Of a stretch of 64,000 nucleotides of DNA, positions 33,070 through 42,468 are shown piece after piece. The DNA lies in the NCBI GenBank assembly GCA_963835595.1, contig CAWIGL010000002.1, positions 2,418,001-2,482,000 on the forward strand, given 5' to 3'. This DNA is from CAWEPK01 sp963835595 (lineage in GTDB: Bacteria > Desulfobacterota > Syntrophorhabdia > Syntrophorhabdales > WCHB1-27). A program made the position numbers and the translations under genes. The notes beneath the pieces are model-generated. The model had not been told where the DNA came from. It ran no database searches and saw only the letters and a list, made by a program, of their open reading frames with translations. Every line of letters starts with the position of its first letter. Positions within the stretch are counted from its first letter, which is position 1.

Positions 33070-34689
33070 ATGAACTCGACGGCATCGGAGATATCGGTCG
33101 GCCGGGCGGTCCCCGCCTGTCCGCCGCTTTCGCGGCCGGTCCCCGGCGTGCCCTATATGGGCGCGTTCCTTTGCGTTGTCCTAGCCACTGTGACGGGGGA
33201 GATAGCCAAGCCTTACCTCGACATCGCGACCATCACGCTCCTGTACCTTTTGCCGGTGCTCTTCAGCGCAGCGCGCTGGGGACGCGGCCCTTCGCTGTTC
33301 GCTTCTTTCCTGGGGGTCCTGACGCTGGATTTTTTCTTCGTGCCGCCCGTCTACACGTTCATGGTAAGAGACCCGAAGGACCTCGCCGCCCTCGCGGTCT
33401 TCCTCCTGGTGGGCGTCGTTACGGGGAACATGGCCACAAAACTGCGCAACGAGGCGGAGAAGACAAGGCAGAGGGAGGCAAGGACGCTCGCCCTGTACGG
33501 CCTCAGCCGGCGTATGGCCTCGGAGGCTGACCTCGGAGAGATCGCTAGGTCCTTCGCAAAAACGGCGGCCGAGACGGCAGCCGGCCGGGTGACCATTCTC
33601 ATGCTGGACAAAGATGGTCACAGCCTGCGCGAGATCGCCTCCTATCCACCGCGCGCCGCCTCCCTCGACGAGAAGGAGTGCGCCGTTGTCCAGTGGGTCC
33701 TGGGACGGGGCCGGCCTGCGGGCAGGGGGACGGACACCCTCCGGGACGCGAGCGAGCTGATCTTTCCTGCCAAGGCGGACCGCGAGACGGTGGCGGCAAT
33801 CGCCGTTGATTTGGACGCAAAAACGGAGACTCTTCCCGAGGAGCAGGAGCAGCTTATCGAGGCCTTCGCCAACCTTGCCGCAGTCGCCATAATCCGCATC
33901 AGGCTGGCGCAGGAGGCCGAGCGGGTCCAGTGGCTCGCCGAGTCGGAAAAGCTCCACCGGGCGCTGCTCAACTCGATCTCCCACGACCTGCGCACCCCGC
34001 TGGCCTCCATCATGGGCGCAGTGACCGGCCTACTCGACAAAGAGGGCGTTTACGACGGCGAGACGAGGAACGCCTTCCTGGAGATGATAAAGGCAGGGGC
34101 GGCGCGGCTGAACCGCTTCGTCGGGAACCTCCTCGACATGGCGCGCCTTGAGAGCGACACGCTGAGGCTGAAAAAGGAATGGTGCGACATACAGGACATC
34201 ATCGGCGTCGCGTTGAGGGAGATGGAAGAGGTGCTTCGGGAGCATACGGTACGCGTCGATGTCCCCGCCGGTCTGCCCCTGGTGGAGGTCGATTTCGCCC
34301 TCGTGGAGCACGTCTTTATCAACCTCCTGGAGAACGCAGCGAAGTATTCCCCGCCGGGGAGCGAGATCGCCATAGAGGTGCGGACCGGCCGGGACGTGCT
34401 GCTCGCGACAGTCGCAGACAGCGGGCCGTCGATCCCTGAATCCGAGCGGGAGCACGTCTTCGAGAAGTTCTACCGGCTGGCGTATGCGAGGGGCATGGAC
34501 GGGACGGGGCTGGGACTCTCCATCTGCCGGGGCATCGTCGAGGCGCACGGCGGCACGATATGGCTCGACCCTTCCGGCGGTCCGGGCAACAGGTTCATAT
34601 TCTCCCTGCCCCTGCCGCAGGACGCGCAAGGAGGTCGGGGGAAAGGAGGCATAATCTCATGCCGGCTGAAAGGGCCCGCATACTCGTGA
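33070..34689 (+). CDS. kdpD: KdpD-type sensor histidine kinase lacking the N-terminal sensor domains
   Basis: A 539-residue kinase. It begins near the four-helix DUF4118 membrane domain of KdpD (about 28-120, with DFFFVPPVYTFMV). A GAF-like region follows (about 140-275), then the HisKA domain with phospho-acceptor SISHDLRTPLASIMG, and the ATPase domain with N-L-L-E-N-A-A-K-Y-S and GTGLGLSICRGIVEAHGG. Full KdpD proteins have about 895 residues and begin with a KdpD/Usp cytoplasmic region carrying a Walker motif, which is absent here. The kinase is therefore a shortened form whose sensing must rely on the membrane and GAF parts. The end overlaps kdpE by 31 bases. Confidence 0.88.
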   Translation: MNSTASEISVGRAVPACPPLSRPVPGVPYMGAFLCVVLATVTGEIAKPYLDIATITLLYLLPVLFSAARWGRGPSLFASFLGVLTLDFFFVPPVYTFMVRDPKDLAALAVFLLVGVVTGNMATKLRNEAEKTRQREARTLALYGLSRRMASEADLGEIARSFAKTAAETAAGRVTILMLDKDGHSLREIASYPPRAASLDEKECAVVQWVLGRGRPAGRGTDTLRDASELIFPAKADRETVAAIAVDLDAKTETLPEEQEQLIEAFANLAAVAIIRIRLAQEAERVQWLAESEKLHRALLNSISHDLRTPLASIMGAVTGLLDKEGVYDGETRNAFLEMIKAGAARLNRFVGNLLDMARLESDTLRLKKEWCDIQDIIGVALREMEEVLREHTVRVDVPAGLPLVEVDFALVEHVFINLLENAAKYSPPGSEIAIEVRTGRDVLLATVADSGPSIPESEREHVFEKFYRLAYARGMDGTGLGLSICRGIVEAHGGTIWLDPSGGPGNRFIFSLPLPQDAQGGRGKGGIISCRLKGPAYS

Positions 34690-35351
34690 TTGACGATGAA
34701 AGAGAGATACGCCGCATCCTGACCGCTTCGCTCACGGGCCACGGATACGAGGTCCGGGAGGCCGCATCAGGGCAGGAAGGCGTGAGCCAGGCAGCGCTCC
34801 ATCAACCCGACCTGGTCGTCCTCGACCTCGGGCTGCCCGACATGGACGGCGTCGAGGTCGTCAGGCGCCTCCGCGAATGGACGCAAACGCCCATCATTAT
34901 CTTATCCGTTCGGGAGGACGAGGACGACAAGATCGAGGCCCTCGACGCGGGCGCGGACGATTACGTGACGAAGCCGTTTATCATGGGGGAGCTCCTTGCG
35001 CGGGTCCGGGTTGCCCTCCGGCGCGCCGGCAAGGAAGAGGACGAAGAAGCGCTCAGCTTCGGGGATGTGAGGGTCGATCTGTGCCGGCGCCTGATAACGG
35101 TCCGGGGGCAGAGAGTCCGGCTGTCGGTCACGGAGTACGAGATACTGAGACACCTGGCAGTCCACAGGGGGAAGGTGGTGACCCACGGCCAGCTCCTGCG
35201 CGCAGTGCGGGGGCCGAACCACCAGGAGGACACCCATTACCTCCGGGTCTACATCGCGCAGCTCCGGCACAAGATCGAGAACGACCCCAACCATCCGACA
35301 CACATCATAACGGAGCCTGGGGTGGGGTACAGGATGGCGGTGGAGGATTAG
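34659..35351 (+). CDS. kdpE: KdpE-type OmpR family response regulator
   Basis: A 230-residue response regulator. The receiver domain shows IDDERE near residues 11-16, phospho-acceptor LVVLDLGLPDMDG near 52-64 and KPF near 104. The winged-helix DNA-binding domain includes LSVTEYEILRHLAVHRGKVV and ends with I-I-T-E-P-G-V-G-Y-R-M. The ATG at 34659 follows AAAGGAGG and lies within the last codons of kdpD, a 31-base overlap in another frame that likely couples translation. It should activate kdpFABC transcription when potassium is low. The stop overlaps that of the convergent lipoprotein gene by four bases. Confidence 0.92.
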   Translation: MPAERARILVIDDEREIRRILTASLTGHGYEVREAASGQEGVSQAALHQPDLVVLDLGLPDMDGVEVVRRLREWTQTPIIILSVREDEDDKIEALDAGADDYVTKPFIMGELLARVRVALRRAGKEEDEEALSFGDVRVDLCRRLITVRGQRVRLSVTEYEILRHLAVHRGKVVTHGQLLRAVRGPNHQEDTHYLRVYIAQLRHKIENDPNHPTHIITEPGVGYRMAVED

Positions 35352-35932
35352 CGCCCCGCTGCCATCGCCACGGGGCGGACGGCGGCGATGGGAGGACTGC
35401 CGGCCGCTGCCTCTTCTATCACTACGATCTCGCCGACCTTTTCGGAGAGCTTTTTCCTGAATGCGGACATAAGCTTCGTCGCGGCCTTCTGCGTGCCAGC
35501 GCCGAGGTTTCCCTCGACCGTCGCGTAGACCTCCATGTAGGCGCCGCCCTGCCACGCGTAAAGCGTCAGGCCGGACGTGCTGCGCAAGCCCAGGAAGGCC
35601 GCCTTAAGGCCCGTCAGGTGGTTGCGGGAAAAGAGGACCGCCTTAAACCGCGAGTCGTTCGCATTGGCAAGCGGCGGCGTTCCGGCCGGGGCGCGCTCCG
35701 CGCCGGGCTGCGGACCAGCCGGCCCGGCGTACTCTATGTCGAGATCCATCGACCTGCCCGTCTCGGCTATCGCCTCCAGGATGCGGGGCTGGGGCGTCTT
35801 TATCTGCCAGCTCTCTTTCGCGGCGAAGTCGTGGTCCTTCACGAAGAGGCCGGCCACCGAGCAGCCGGAGACGATCAGGCCCGCGAGCGCAATCAAGCCG
35901 ATAACGCCATGCCGCATCACCTTCTTTTTCAT
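35348..35932 (-). CDS. Putative lipoprotein of unknown function
   Basis: A 194-residue protein with a type II signal peptide: basic start M-K-K-K-V-M-R, a hydrophobic core and lipobox L-I-V-S-G-C near residue 24. A low-complexity Ala/Pro/Gly linker (about 68-90) is followed by a folded region with GLTLYAWQGGAYMEVYATVE and a helix SAFRKKLSEKVGEIVVIE. I do not recognise a family. It is anchored either in the inner or outer membrane: Ser follows the lipid-bearing Cys, which would favour outer-membrane sorting. It lies between kdpE, which converges on it, and a two-component pair on its own strand. Confidence 0.75.
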   Translation of the reverse strand: MKKKVMRHGVIGLIALAGLIVSGCSVAGLFVKDHDFAAKESWQIKTPQPRILEAIAETGRSMDLDIEYAGPAGPQPGAERAPAGTPPLANANDSRFKAVLFSRNHLTGLKAAFLGLRSTSGLTLYAWQGGAYMEVYATVEGNLGAGTQKAATKLMSAFRKKLSEKVGEIVVIEEAAAGSPPIAAVRPVAMAAGR

Positions 35933-35978
35933 GTGGCCGTGAGCCTCCTTCGGATCGGCTGCCCCGCGGGATGGCGCC

Positions 35979-36629
35979 CTAGGGTGTCCCGTCCTTGCGG
36001 AGGGGGCCCTGCAAGGCGATCCAGACGAGCTGGCCGCGCGTTTTTGCGCCCGTCTTGTGGAACAGGTACTTGAGCGTCGTTTTCACCGAATCCTCCGACA
36101 CACCTATCTTAACACCTATTTCCTTATTAGTCAGCCCCTCGAACACCCCCTGGAGCACCTCGCTCTCCCTTTCGGTGAGCGCCCGGGGGAAGGTCTGCTG
36201 CCCGCCGGCAAGCGCCCGGTCCGCCAACTGCTGGACGACCTTCTGGTCGATCCATAACTCTCCGTTCGCAACGAGCCTGATGGCTTTGGCTAGGGCGCCG
36301 GGCGAGCTGGTCTTGAGGATGATGCCGGAGACGCCCAGCTTGAAGGCTGTAGACGATTGCATTGCGTTCATGCCCGCGGTCACCATGAGTATCCTGCCGG
36401 CGTATCCCGCCTCGCGGGCAGACGAAATGAACTGGTTCCCGTGCTCGGTCCCGAGGTCGAAATCGAGGAGCACGATATCGACTTCGGCAGCTTTCAGCGC
36501 CTGGAGGCCCTCGGCCGCAGTGCCGCACCTGCCGACGACCTCAAGGTCGGGCTCCGAGTCGAGAAGGCGGTTCAAGCCCTCGCGAAACAGGGGGTGGTCG
36601 TCCACCAGTAAGAGTCGTATGCGGTCCAT
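35979..36629 (-). CDS. NarL/FixJ family response regulator
   Basis: A 216-residue two-component regulator. The receiver domain starts RIRLLLVDDHPLFREGLNRL, and the phospho-acceptor Asp is in VDIVLLDFDLG near residue 56. The LuxR-type helix-turn-helix has LTERESEVLQGVFEGLTNKE near 151-170 and ends with L-K-Y-L-F-H-K-T-G-A. The kinase gene upstream on the same strand ends 15 bases before its start, so the two form an operon. Target genes are unknown. Neighbouring metal transporters make an envelope or metal stress role possible, but that is only context. Confidence 0.9.
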   Translation of the reverse strand: MDRIRLLLVDDHPLFREGLNRLLDSEPDLEVVGRCGTAAEGLQALKAAEVDIVLLDFDLGTEHGNQFISSAREAGYAGRILMVTAGMNAMQSSTAFKLGVSGIILKTSSPGALAKAIRLVANGELWIDQKVVQQLADRALAGGQQTFPRALTERESEVLQGVFEGLTNKEIGVKIGVSEDSVKTTLKYLFHKTGAKTRGQLVWIALQGPLRKDGTP

Positions 36630-36644
36630 CCTTAAGCTCCTCTT

Positions 36645-38045
36645 TCAATCTTCCGCGTTGCCGGCCACGGCCAAATCGATGACGAAGCAGCACCCCGGCG
36701 CACCCGGCTCGTACCTGAGGTCGCCCCCGAAAGAGCGCACGAACGCGCGGGAGAGGAACAACCCCAGTCCCGTGGCGTCCGCGCCCTGCTGGAGCGGCTG
36801 GAACAGCTTTTCGGCGGAGGCGATACCCGGCCCCGTGTCGCAAAATCTTATGGAGACCTTTTCGTGTCCTGCGGTCACAGAGACGGTTATCTTTTTGAGG
36901 GTCGCGCCTTCGAGGGCGCGGCAGCTATTCTTCGCAAGGTTGAGGAGCACGTTCAGCAGGCTGTGGCTGTCGGCCCAGACGGAAGGCAGCGCATCGGGAA
37001 CCTCCCAGCCGACGCCGGTATCGGATTCCGCGCAATAAGGCCCCAGCACGATGCGCGCCTCGTCGAGGAACGCGGCCAGGTTTACTGCCTCCGCGGTGGC
37101 GCCGCCTGCGCTCTTTCGCAGCTCGACGGAGGCTATACTGTTGAGCGCCTCGACGAGCGAGCCGAGGGCCTCGAAGTCCTGACTTCCGGCGAAGTCGCCG
37201 CTTCGCGCCAGGTTTTCGTACATGACGGCGATGGCGCTGCAAACGTTTCTCACCTCGTGGAAGACAGCGCCCACGACTATCCGCGAGCCTGCCATAAGTT
37301 GTTCGAGGCCGTACTCGGCGCGGCCTCGCAGGTCCTCCGACGTGTCCACCACGAGGGCGGCCAGGCGGGGGCCCAAGGCCGTCTTGTAAGTTGAAAAGAA
37401 GACGGACGCCATGAATATCTCGCCGTTGTCCCGCTTCCCTGGGCATTGCATCTCTGTGCGGAAGGTCTGGACCGTCTGCTCTGCCGAAGGCACGCGGCCG
37501 AGGGCCGGGATGTAGCGCGAGATGTTCCTGCCGAAAAGCTCTCCCTCCGCCACCCGGAAAAGGTGGTCCGCCGCGCCGTTCGCCAGGAAGACGTCTCCGC
37601 CCCCGCTCATCACTACGATGGCGAGGGGGCTTGTCTGTATGAGAAACGCGAGCTGCTCCTCCGCCTCCCGCCGCGTGGCGGCCTCTTTCTCGACCTTCAG
37701 GCGGTTCTCTATTTCCAGCCTGCGGTTGACCGTCGCCTCGCGGGAGAACAACCCCATCCCCGCAAGGGCGATGAAGAGCAGGACGTCCTGGGGCCCGGCC
37801 TCGGCGGGGATGAAGGGGAACGGGTCGAAGGTCTCGGCCAGGACCGTGCAGCCGAGGGCGATAACGGCGATTTGCCGGCTCGACAAAACTGCGCCGACCA
37901 GGAGCATGGGGAACACATAGAGGAAGCCGAAATAAGCGTTGACGGGGTTTTTCCAGTCGACCAGGACGATGATGCCGATAAGGACGGCCGCGATTGTGAG
38001 TATCGTCCTGCGGCTTCCCTGCGACATGCGCAGAAAGAGGTTCAT
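36645..38045 (-). CDS. PAS domain sensor histidine kinase
   Basis: A 466-residue membrane kinase paired with the regulator downstream. Three or four N-terminal helices (about 10-105) include TILTIAAVLIGIIVLVDW. A coiled-coil segment and a PAS domain (about 125-240) follow. The dimerisation region carries the probable phospho-acceptor His in VFHEVRNVCSAIAVMYEN. The ATPase domain has L-L-N-L-A-K-N-S-C-R-A-L (N box), FCDTGPGIAS (G1) and GLGLFLSRAFVRSFGG (G2). The ATG at 38045 has AGGAG seven bases upstream. A longer frame starting at 38132 lacks one and adds a basic, unlikely extension. Confidence 0.88.
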   Translation of the reverse strand: MNLFLRMSQGSRRTILTIAAVLIGIIVLVDWKNPVNAYFGFLYVFPMLLVGAVLSSRQIAVIALGCTVLAETFDPFPFIPAEAGPQDVLLFIALAGMGLFSREATVNRRLEIENRLKVEKEAATRREAEEQLAFLIQTSPLAIVVMSGGGDVFLANGAADHLFRVAEGELFGRNISRYIPALGRVPSAEQTVQTFRTEMQCPGKRDNGEIFMASVFFSTYKTALGPRLAALVVDTSEDLRGRAEYGLEQLMAGSRIVVGAVFHEVRNVCSAIAVMYENLARSGDFAGSQDFEALGSLVEALNSIASVELRKSAGGATAEAVNLAAFLDEARIVLGPYCAESDTGVGWEVPDALPSVWADSHSLLNVLLNLAKNSCRALEGATLKKITVSVTAGHEKVSIRFCDTGPGIASAEKLFQPLQQGADATGLGLFLSRAFVRSFGGDLRYEPGAPGCCFVIDLAVAGNAED

Positions 38046-38158
38046 TACCGCTCCTGATGGGCCGGCAGGACACGCCTTTTTCGCCCGGCGCCCGCCCCGT
38101 CCTTTTTGTTCGTCAAGTATATCACGAAACATAGCGCCGGTCCTTTAGTCTGAAAGCA

Positions 38159-41100
38159 TTAGCCCGATCCGTTTATCCCCTCCCTAAGCTCATCTCCAGC
38201 GTCTATCTGCCTGGATTCGTCCGGTTTTGGCAGATGGTCCGTCGGGCGCGCCCACCAGACGTAAAAAGTGGGCAGCAGGTAGATGCTCATAAAGAGGTCG
38301 GTGATCAGTCCACCCACGATGACTATGGCAAAAGGCCGCTGCGAGTCGGACCCTATCGCGTGCGACATCGCGGCAGGCAAAAGTCCGAGGGTCGCCACGA
38401 GCATCGTCATCATGATAGGTCTCAGGCGGCGCGTTGCCCCCTCTATCGCTGCATCGACCACCGAATATCCCCTCACCCGGAGCTGGTTGATGTACTCGAC
38501 CATCACTATGCCCGTCTGGACGGAGCAGCCGAAGAGGGCCATGAAGCCCACCCCGGAGGAGACGCTGAAATTGGTGCCCGTCACGAGGAGCGCGAGAAGC
38601 CCCCCTATGCGCGCAACCAGCACGTTGACCATGTTGAGGCAGGCCCACTTGGCCGAGCCGAAGGCGCCGTAGATAATCATGAATATGAAGAAGACCGTGA
38701 CGGGCACGATGATGAGAAGGCGCGCCTCGGCCCGCTTCTGGCTCTGGTACTCACCCATCCAGTTGATGGTATATCCGGGGGGCAGCTTCACCTGCCTTTG
38801 CACCTTCTCCATCGCCTCCTCGACGGTGCTGCCGAGGTCCCGGCCCCTTACGCTGTACTTGACTGCGACATAGCGCCTGTTCCCTTCGCGGTAGATCTGC
38901 GCCGCGCCGTCTCTCGTCTCCACCCTGCAAAGCTGGGTGAGGGAGACCCTCTCGCCGGAGGGGCTGAGGAGGCGGATTTTCTCAAGGGCCTCCCTCGTGT
39001 CGCGGTACGTCGGAAGATAGCGCATGACGAGATCGTAGCGCTGCTCGCCCTGGAGCACAGTCGTGAGAGCGTTGCCCCCGACGGCCGTTTGGACGGCGTC
39101 CTGGACGTCGGCGACGTTGATCTGGTAGCGGGCGGCCTGCGCCCTGTCGACTATGAAATTGAGGTTAGGCTGGCCCACCACGCGGAAGAGACCGAGGTCC
39201 TTGATCCCTTTGATGCGGCGCATGATGTTGACGATCTCCTGCCCCTTGGCCTCCAGCACCAGCAGGTCCTCGCCGTAAATCTTCGTCGCGAGCTGCCCCT
39301 TGATGCCGCTCATCGCCTCTTCCATGTTGTCCTGGATCGGCTGGGAGAAGTTCCAGATCACGCCGGGGATTTTCTGGAGCTCCCGGTTCATCGCCGATAT
39401 CAGCCTGTCTTTGTCCCGATGGAAGACAGGGCGCCACTCTTTTTTCGGCTTCAGGCTTACGCAGTACTCGGTGTTGAAAAACCCCGTGAAGTCCTGTCCG
39501 GAGTCGTCCCGCCCGGCCTGGCTCGTCACCTGGGTGGCCTCCGGGAAGGAGGCGAGGACTATCCTCGTCCGGTTCGCTACCTGGAGCGATTCGCTCGGCC
39601 CGGTGCTCGGCGCGAGGGTCCCGCGCACCCAGATCGAGCCCTCGTCGAGATGGGGAAGGAACTCGGAGCCGATGACACCGCTCTCGACGAGGTAGACGCT
39701 GCCGCAGAGGGTTAGCACGGCGACGCCGATCATCACCTTGCGGTTATGGATGGACCACGTGAGGGACCTCCGGTAGAGCCTGGTAAGGTAAAGGACTACC
39801 GGGTTGTGCCATTCGGGCGTCTCCTTGCGGAAGAGGAAGCTCAAAATGATAGGCGCGAGGGTCACGGAGAATATCATGGCGCCCAGGAGGGCGAAGCCCA
39901 CCGTCAGGGCCATCGGCCTGAAGAGGCGTCCTTCTACGCTCTGGAGCGTGTAAATGGGGAGGTAGGCGGTGATGATGATAAGGATGGCGTAGAAGACCGG
40001 CCTTTGCACCTCGTGCGCCGCGGCCCTGATCCTGTCGGGCAGCGAGACGCCGGGGTCCCTGTGCCCTATGTGGCGGATGATGTTCTCGACCATCACGACC
40101 GCGCCGTCGACAACCATGCCGAAATCGAGCGCCCCCAGGGAAAGGAGGTTCGCCGGTATCCCCCTGACGTGCAGGCAGCTCGCGGCGAAGAAGAGGGCGA
40201 AGGGGATCGTCAGGGCGACGACGATAGCGCCCCTGATGCTGCCCAGGAACAGGAGCAGCACTATCGTGACGAGGATGAAGCCTTCCGTCAGGTTATGGAG
40301 CACGGTGTGGGTCGTGTACCGGACGAGGTCCCCCCGGTCGTTGAAGGGGAGGACCTTCACGCCGGGCGGCAGGATCCCGTTGTTAAGCTCCTTCACTTTT
40401 TTCTCGACGCCCTTGATCGTCTCGTCGAAGGGCGCCCCTTTCCTCATAAGGACTATGCCGGAGGCTACGTCGTCGTTGTCGATGATCTTCCCGTCCGCCC
40501 GGTGGATCGCCCTGCCGAACTGGCCGAGGCGTATCTTCGGCCCCTGGGCGACCACGGCGATGTCCTTGACGCTTACCGGCGTGCCGTTTTTCGCAGTTAT
40601 GACCGTATCTTCGATGTCCTGCACGCTGTGCACGAGGCCGACGACGCGCACGTTGATCTGCTGCATGCCTGCCTCGATGAAGCTGCCGCCGGCGTTCACG
40701 TTGTTGTTGGCAAGCTGCTGCTCCACCTGGCCGATGGAAAGGCCGTAGGAAACGAGCTTGTCGGGGTCCACCCGCACCTGGTACTCCCGCGTAGGCGCGC
40801 CGAAGGGCGCAACGTCTACCACGTTCGGCACCGACTTGAACTGCTTCACGAGCGTCCAGTCCATCAGGGCCTTCAACTCCATGGCGTCGTACGCCGGGTT
40901 CGAGCTTCGGAGCGTGAAGAAGTAGATTTGCCCCACCGGACTGAAGTCCGGACCGATGTTCGGCTGGAGACCTGTAGGGAGGGTGACCGTGGAGATGCGC
41001 TCAAGCACCCTCTGCCGGTTCTGGAAATTGTCCGATTTGTCCTCGAACGTTATGATAACGACCGACAGCCCGGCAATCGACACGGACCGGAGGTACGTGC

Positions 41101-41335
41101 GGTACGGTATGCCGTTCATCACGTTTTCGAGGGGGATGGTGACCTGCTGCTCCACCTCCTCGGCGGCCCTGCCGGGCCACTGCGTGATGATCCAGGCGTA
41201 GTTGTTGGCTACGTCGGGGTATGCCTCGATGGAAAGGTGCTGGAACTGGACTACCCCTATGCCGAAGAGGAAGATGCCTAAGGCAAGCATGAACCATCTG
41301 TGGCTGAGGGCGAAATCGACTACCGCGCGAATCAT
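38159..41335 (-). CDS. CusA/CzcA-type RND efflux permease
   Basis: A 1058-residue inner-membrane pump of the resistance-nodulation-division family, twelve helices in two repeats with large periplasmic loops. The first helix is followed by QFQHLSIEAYPDVANNYAWI, and the proton-relay helix contains LGALDFGMVVDGAVVMVENI, with the acidic residues typical of the heavy-metal efflux group. The C-terminal half has FMALFGCSVQTGIVMVEYIN. Such pumps need a membrane-fusion protein and outer-membrane channel, and neither gene is in the window. The substrate is uncertain: the heavy-metal group includes copper/silver and cobalt/zinc/cadmium pumps, but related proteins export organic compounds. Confidence 0.9.
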   Translation of the reverse strand: MIRAVVDFALSHRWFMLALGIFLFGIGVVQFQHLSIEAYPDVANNYAWIITQWPGRAAEEVEQQVTIPLENVMNGIPYRTYLRSVSIAGLSVVIITFEDKSDNFQNRQRVLERISTVTLPTGLQPNIGPDFSPVGQIYFFTLRSSNPAYDAMELKALMDWTLVKQFKSVPNVVDVAPFGAPTREYQVRVDPDKLVSYGLSIGQVEQQLANNNVNAGGSFIEAGMQQINVRVVGLVHSVQDIEDTVITAKNGTPVSVKDIAVVAQGPKIRLGQFGRAIHRADGKIIDNDDVASGIVLMRKGAPFDETIKGVEKKVKELNNGILPPGVKVLPFNDRGDLVRYTTHTVLHNLTEGFILVTIVLLLFLGSIRGAIVVALTIPFALFFAASCLHVRGIPANLLSLGALDFGMVVDGAVVMVENIIRHIGHRDPGVSLPDRIRAAAHEVQRPVFYAILIIITAYLPIYTLQSVEGRLFRPMALTVGFALLGAMIFSVTLAPIILSFLFRKETPEWHNPVVLYLTRLYRRSLTWSIHNRKVMIGVAVLTLCGSVYLVESGVIGSEFLPHLDEGSIWVRGTLAPSTGPSESLQVANRTRIVLASFPEATQVTSQAGRDDSGQDFTGFFNTEYCVSLKPKKEWRPVFHRDKDRLISAMNRELQKIPGVIWNFSQPIQDNMEEAMSGIKGQLATKIYGEDLLVLEAKGQEIVNIMRRIKGIKDLGLFRVVGQPNLNFIVDRAQAARYQINVADVQDAVQTAVGGNALTTVLQGEQRYDLVMRYLPTYRDTREALEKIRLLSPSGERVSLTQLCRVETRDGAAQIYREGNRRYVAVKYSVRGRDLGSTVEEAMEKVQRQVKLPPGYTINWMGEYQSQKRAEARLLIIVPVTVFFIFMIIYGAFGSAKWACLNMVNVLVARIGGLLALLVTGTNFSVSSGVGFMALFGCSVQTGIVMVEYINQLRVRGYSVVDAAIEGATRRLRPIMMTMLVATLGLLPAAMSHAIGSDSQRPFAIVIVGGLITDLFMSIYLLPTFYVWWARPTDHLPKPDESRQIDAGDELREGINGSG

Positions 41336-41540
41336 TTACAGTTTCCTCCCGGCGCCGCCAGGCGACGATAACGCCTTGCAAATGAAGGCCGGCGGCGCCC
41401 CGGCAGCCGGCGGCAGGGAAAGGACGAATGTGAGCGGGACGCGCCTTTTCTTCATGTTCTGGTTTCGGCCAGCCGGTTTGACCGCGTTCGTTGCTGTAAA
41501 GCCTGGAGACATAAGAATCTAAATGACCATTATCACTGCG

Positions 41541-41554
41541 TAAAGATATCTTTA
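41541..41554. promoter_or_regulatory. Perfect 14-base palindrome in the RND-FKBP gap
   Basis: TAAAGATATCTTTA is fully self-complementary and lies in the 400-base divergent gap between the RND pump and the FKBP gene. It is followed by GGG-TAAAAT-CCC and a T-run. It may be an operator. The rest of the gap shows nothing I can name. Confidence 0.35.
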
Positions 41555-41735
41555 GGGTAAAATCCCTGTTTTTAGTGGGCCTCTTCCGTTGCCTCTTTCG
41601 TGTCCCCGTCGGGTGGGTCTATATTGGGGCTCGACCGCAAACGAACGGGCGCCCGGCGTGCGCCCCCCTTCCTATGAGCTGTCTTGTCTTTTTCTCCCCG
41701 TCGGCCTACAATTTAAGGAAAACCGGAGGTCTCTC

Positions 41736-42431
41736 ATGCGATATCGGACCGGGGCGGTCGTAGTTGTGGTGGTTGCGCTTCTGGCGTGGATGGCGCCGGT
41801 GGCGTACGGTCAGACGCTCAGGACGGACCAGGAGAAGACGAGCTACGCTGTGGGCGTGCAGATGGGCAGGGACATGAAAAGATACGGGATGAGCCTCGAC
41901 CCCGACGCGGTGGCAAGGGGCTTCAGGGACGCCTACCAGGGAGGAAGGCTTGCCTTGAGCGAGCAGGAGATAGGGCAGCTTTCGGCCAACGCCCAGCGGC
42001 AGATGGCTGTTAAGACGGCCGAGGTGATGAAGGAGGACGCGGAGAAGAACAAACAGGAGGGGGATGCCTTCCTTGCCCGCAACAGGACGGCGCCCGGCGT
42101 CAGGACGCTTGCGGACGGGCTTGAGTACAAGGTGTTGAAGGCGGGCACGGGACGGACCCCGAGGCCGACGGACAGGGTCGTCGTCAACTATAGGGGCACC
42201 CTCATCGACGGGACCGAGTTCGACAGCTCGTACCGCAGGGGCCAGCCCCTCGTAATCCCTGTCAACGGGGTGATAAGGGGCTGGTCGGAGGCCCTCCAGC
42301 TCATGCCGGTCGGGTCGAAATGGCAGCTTTTCATACCGCCCAATCTGGCCTACGGGCCGCGGGGCGCGCCCCCTGCCATCGGCCCCAACGAGACCCTGAT
42401 CTTCGAGATCGAGCTGCTGGCCATCCAGTAA
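41736..42431 (+). CDS. fkpA: FKBP-type peptidyl-prolyl cis-trans isomerase, FkpA/Mip-like
   Basis: A 231-residue periplasmic prolyl isomerase. The signal peptide (about 1-25) ends near A-Y-G-Q. The N-terminal dimerisation domain begins EKTSYAVGVQMGRDMKRYGM. A long connecting helix (about 88-115) leads into the FKBP fold with VVVNYRGTLIDGTEFDSSY and GWSEALQLMPVGSKWQLFIP, and then L-A-Y-G-P-R-G. This is the standard architecture of FkpA and Mip, which aid folding of exported proteins. A CCGGAGGT ribosome-binding site precedes the ATG. The open frame upstream of it has no homology. Confidence 0.92.
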   Translation: MRYRTGAVVVVVVALLAWMAPVAYGQTLRTDQEKTSYAVGVQMGRDMKRYGMSLDPDAVARGFRDAYQGGRLALSEQEIGQLSANAQRQMAVKTAEVMKEDAEKNKQEGDAFLARNRTAPGVRTLADGLEYKVLKAGTGRTPRPTDRVVVNYRGTLIDGTEFDSSYRRGQPLVIPVNGVIRGWSEALQLMPVGSKWQLFIPPNLAYGPRGAPPAIGPNETLIFEIELLAIQ

Positions 42432-42468
42432 GGGGAGGCTGAAAGGCGGGCCGAACGGACATCGAGTC

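Noticed and set aside
39746..41281. 511-codon open frame antisense to the RND pump gene
   Set aside because: Composition is that of a reversed GC-rich gene (many Arg, Asp, His), with no family motif. The reverse-strand RND protein is clear.
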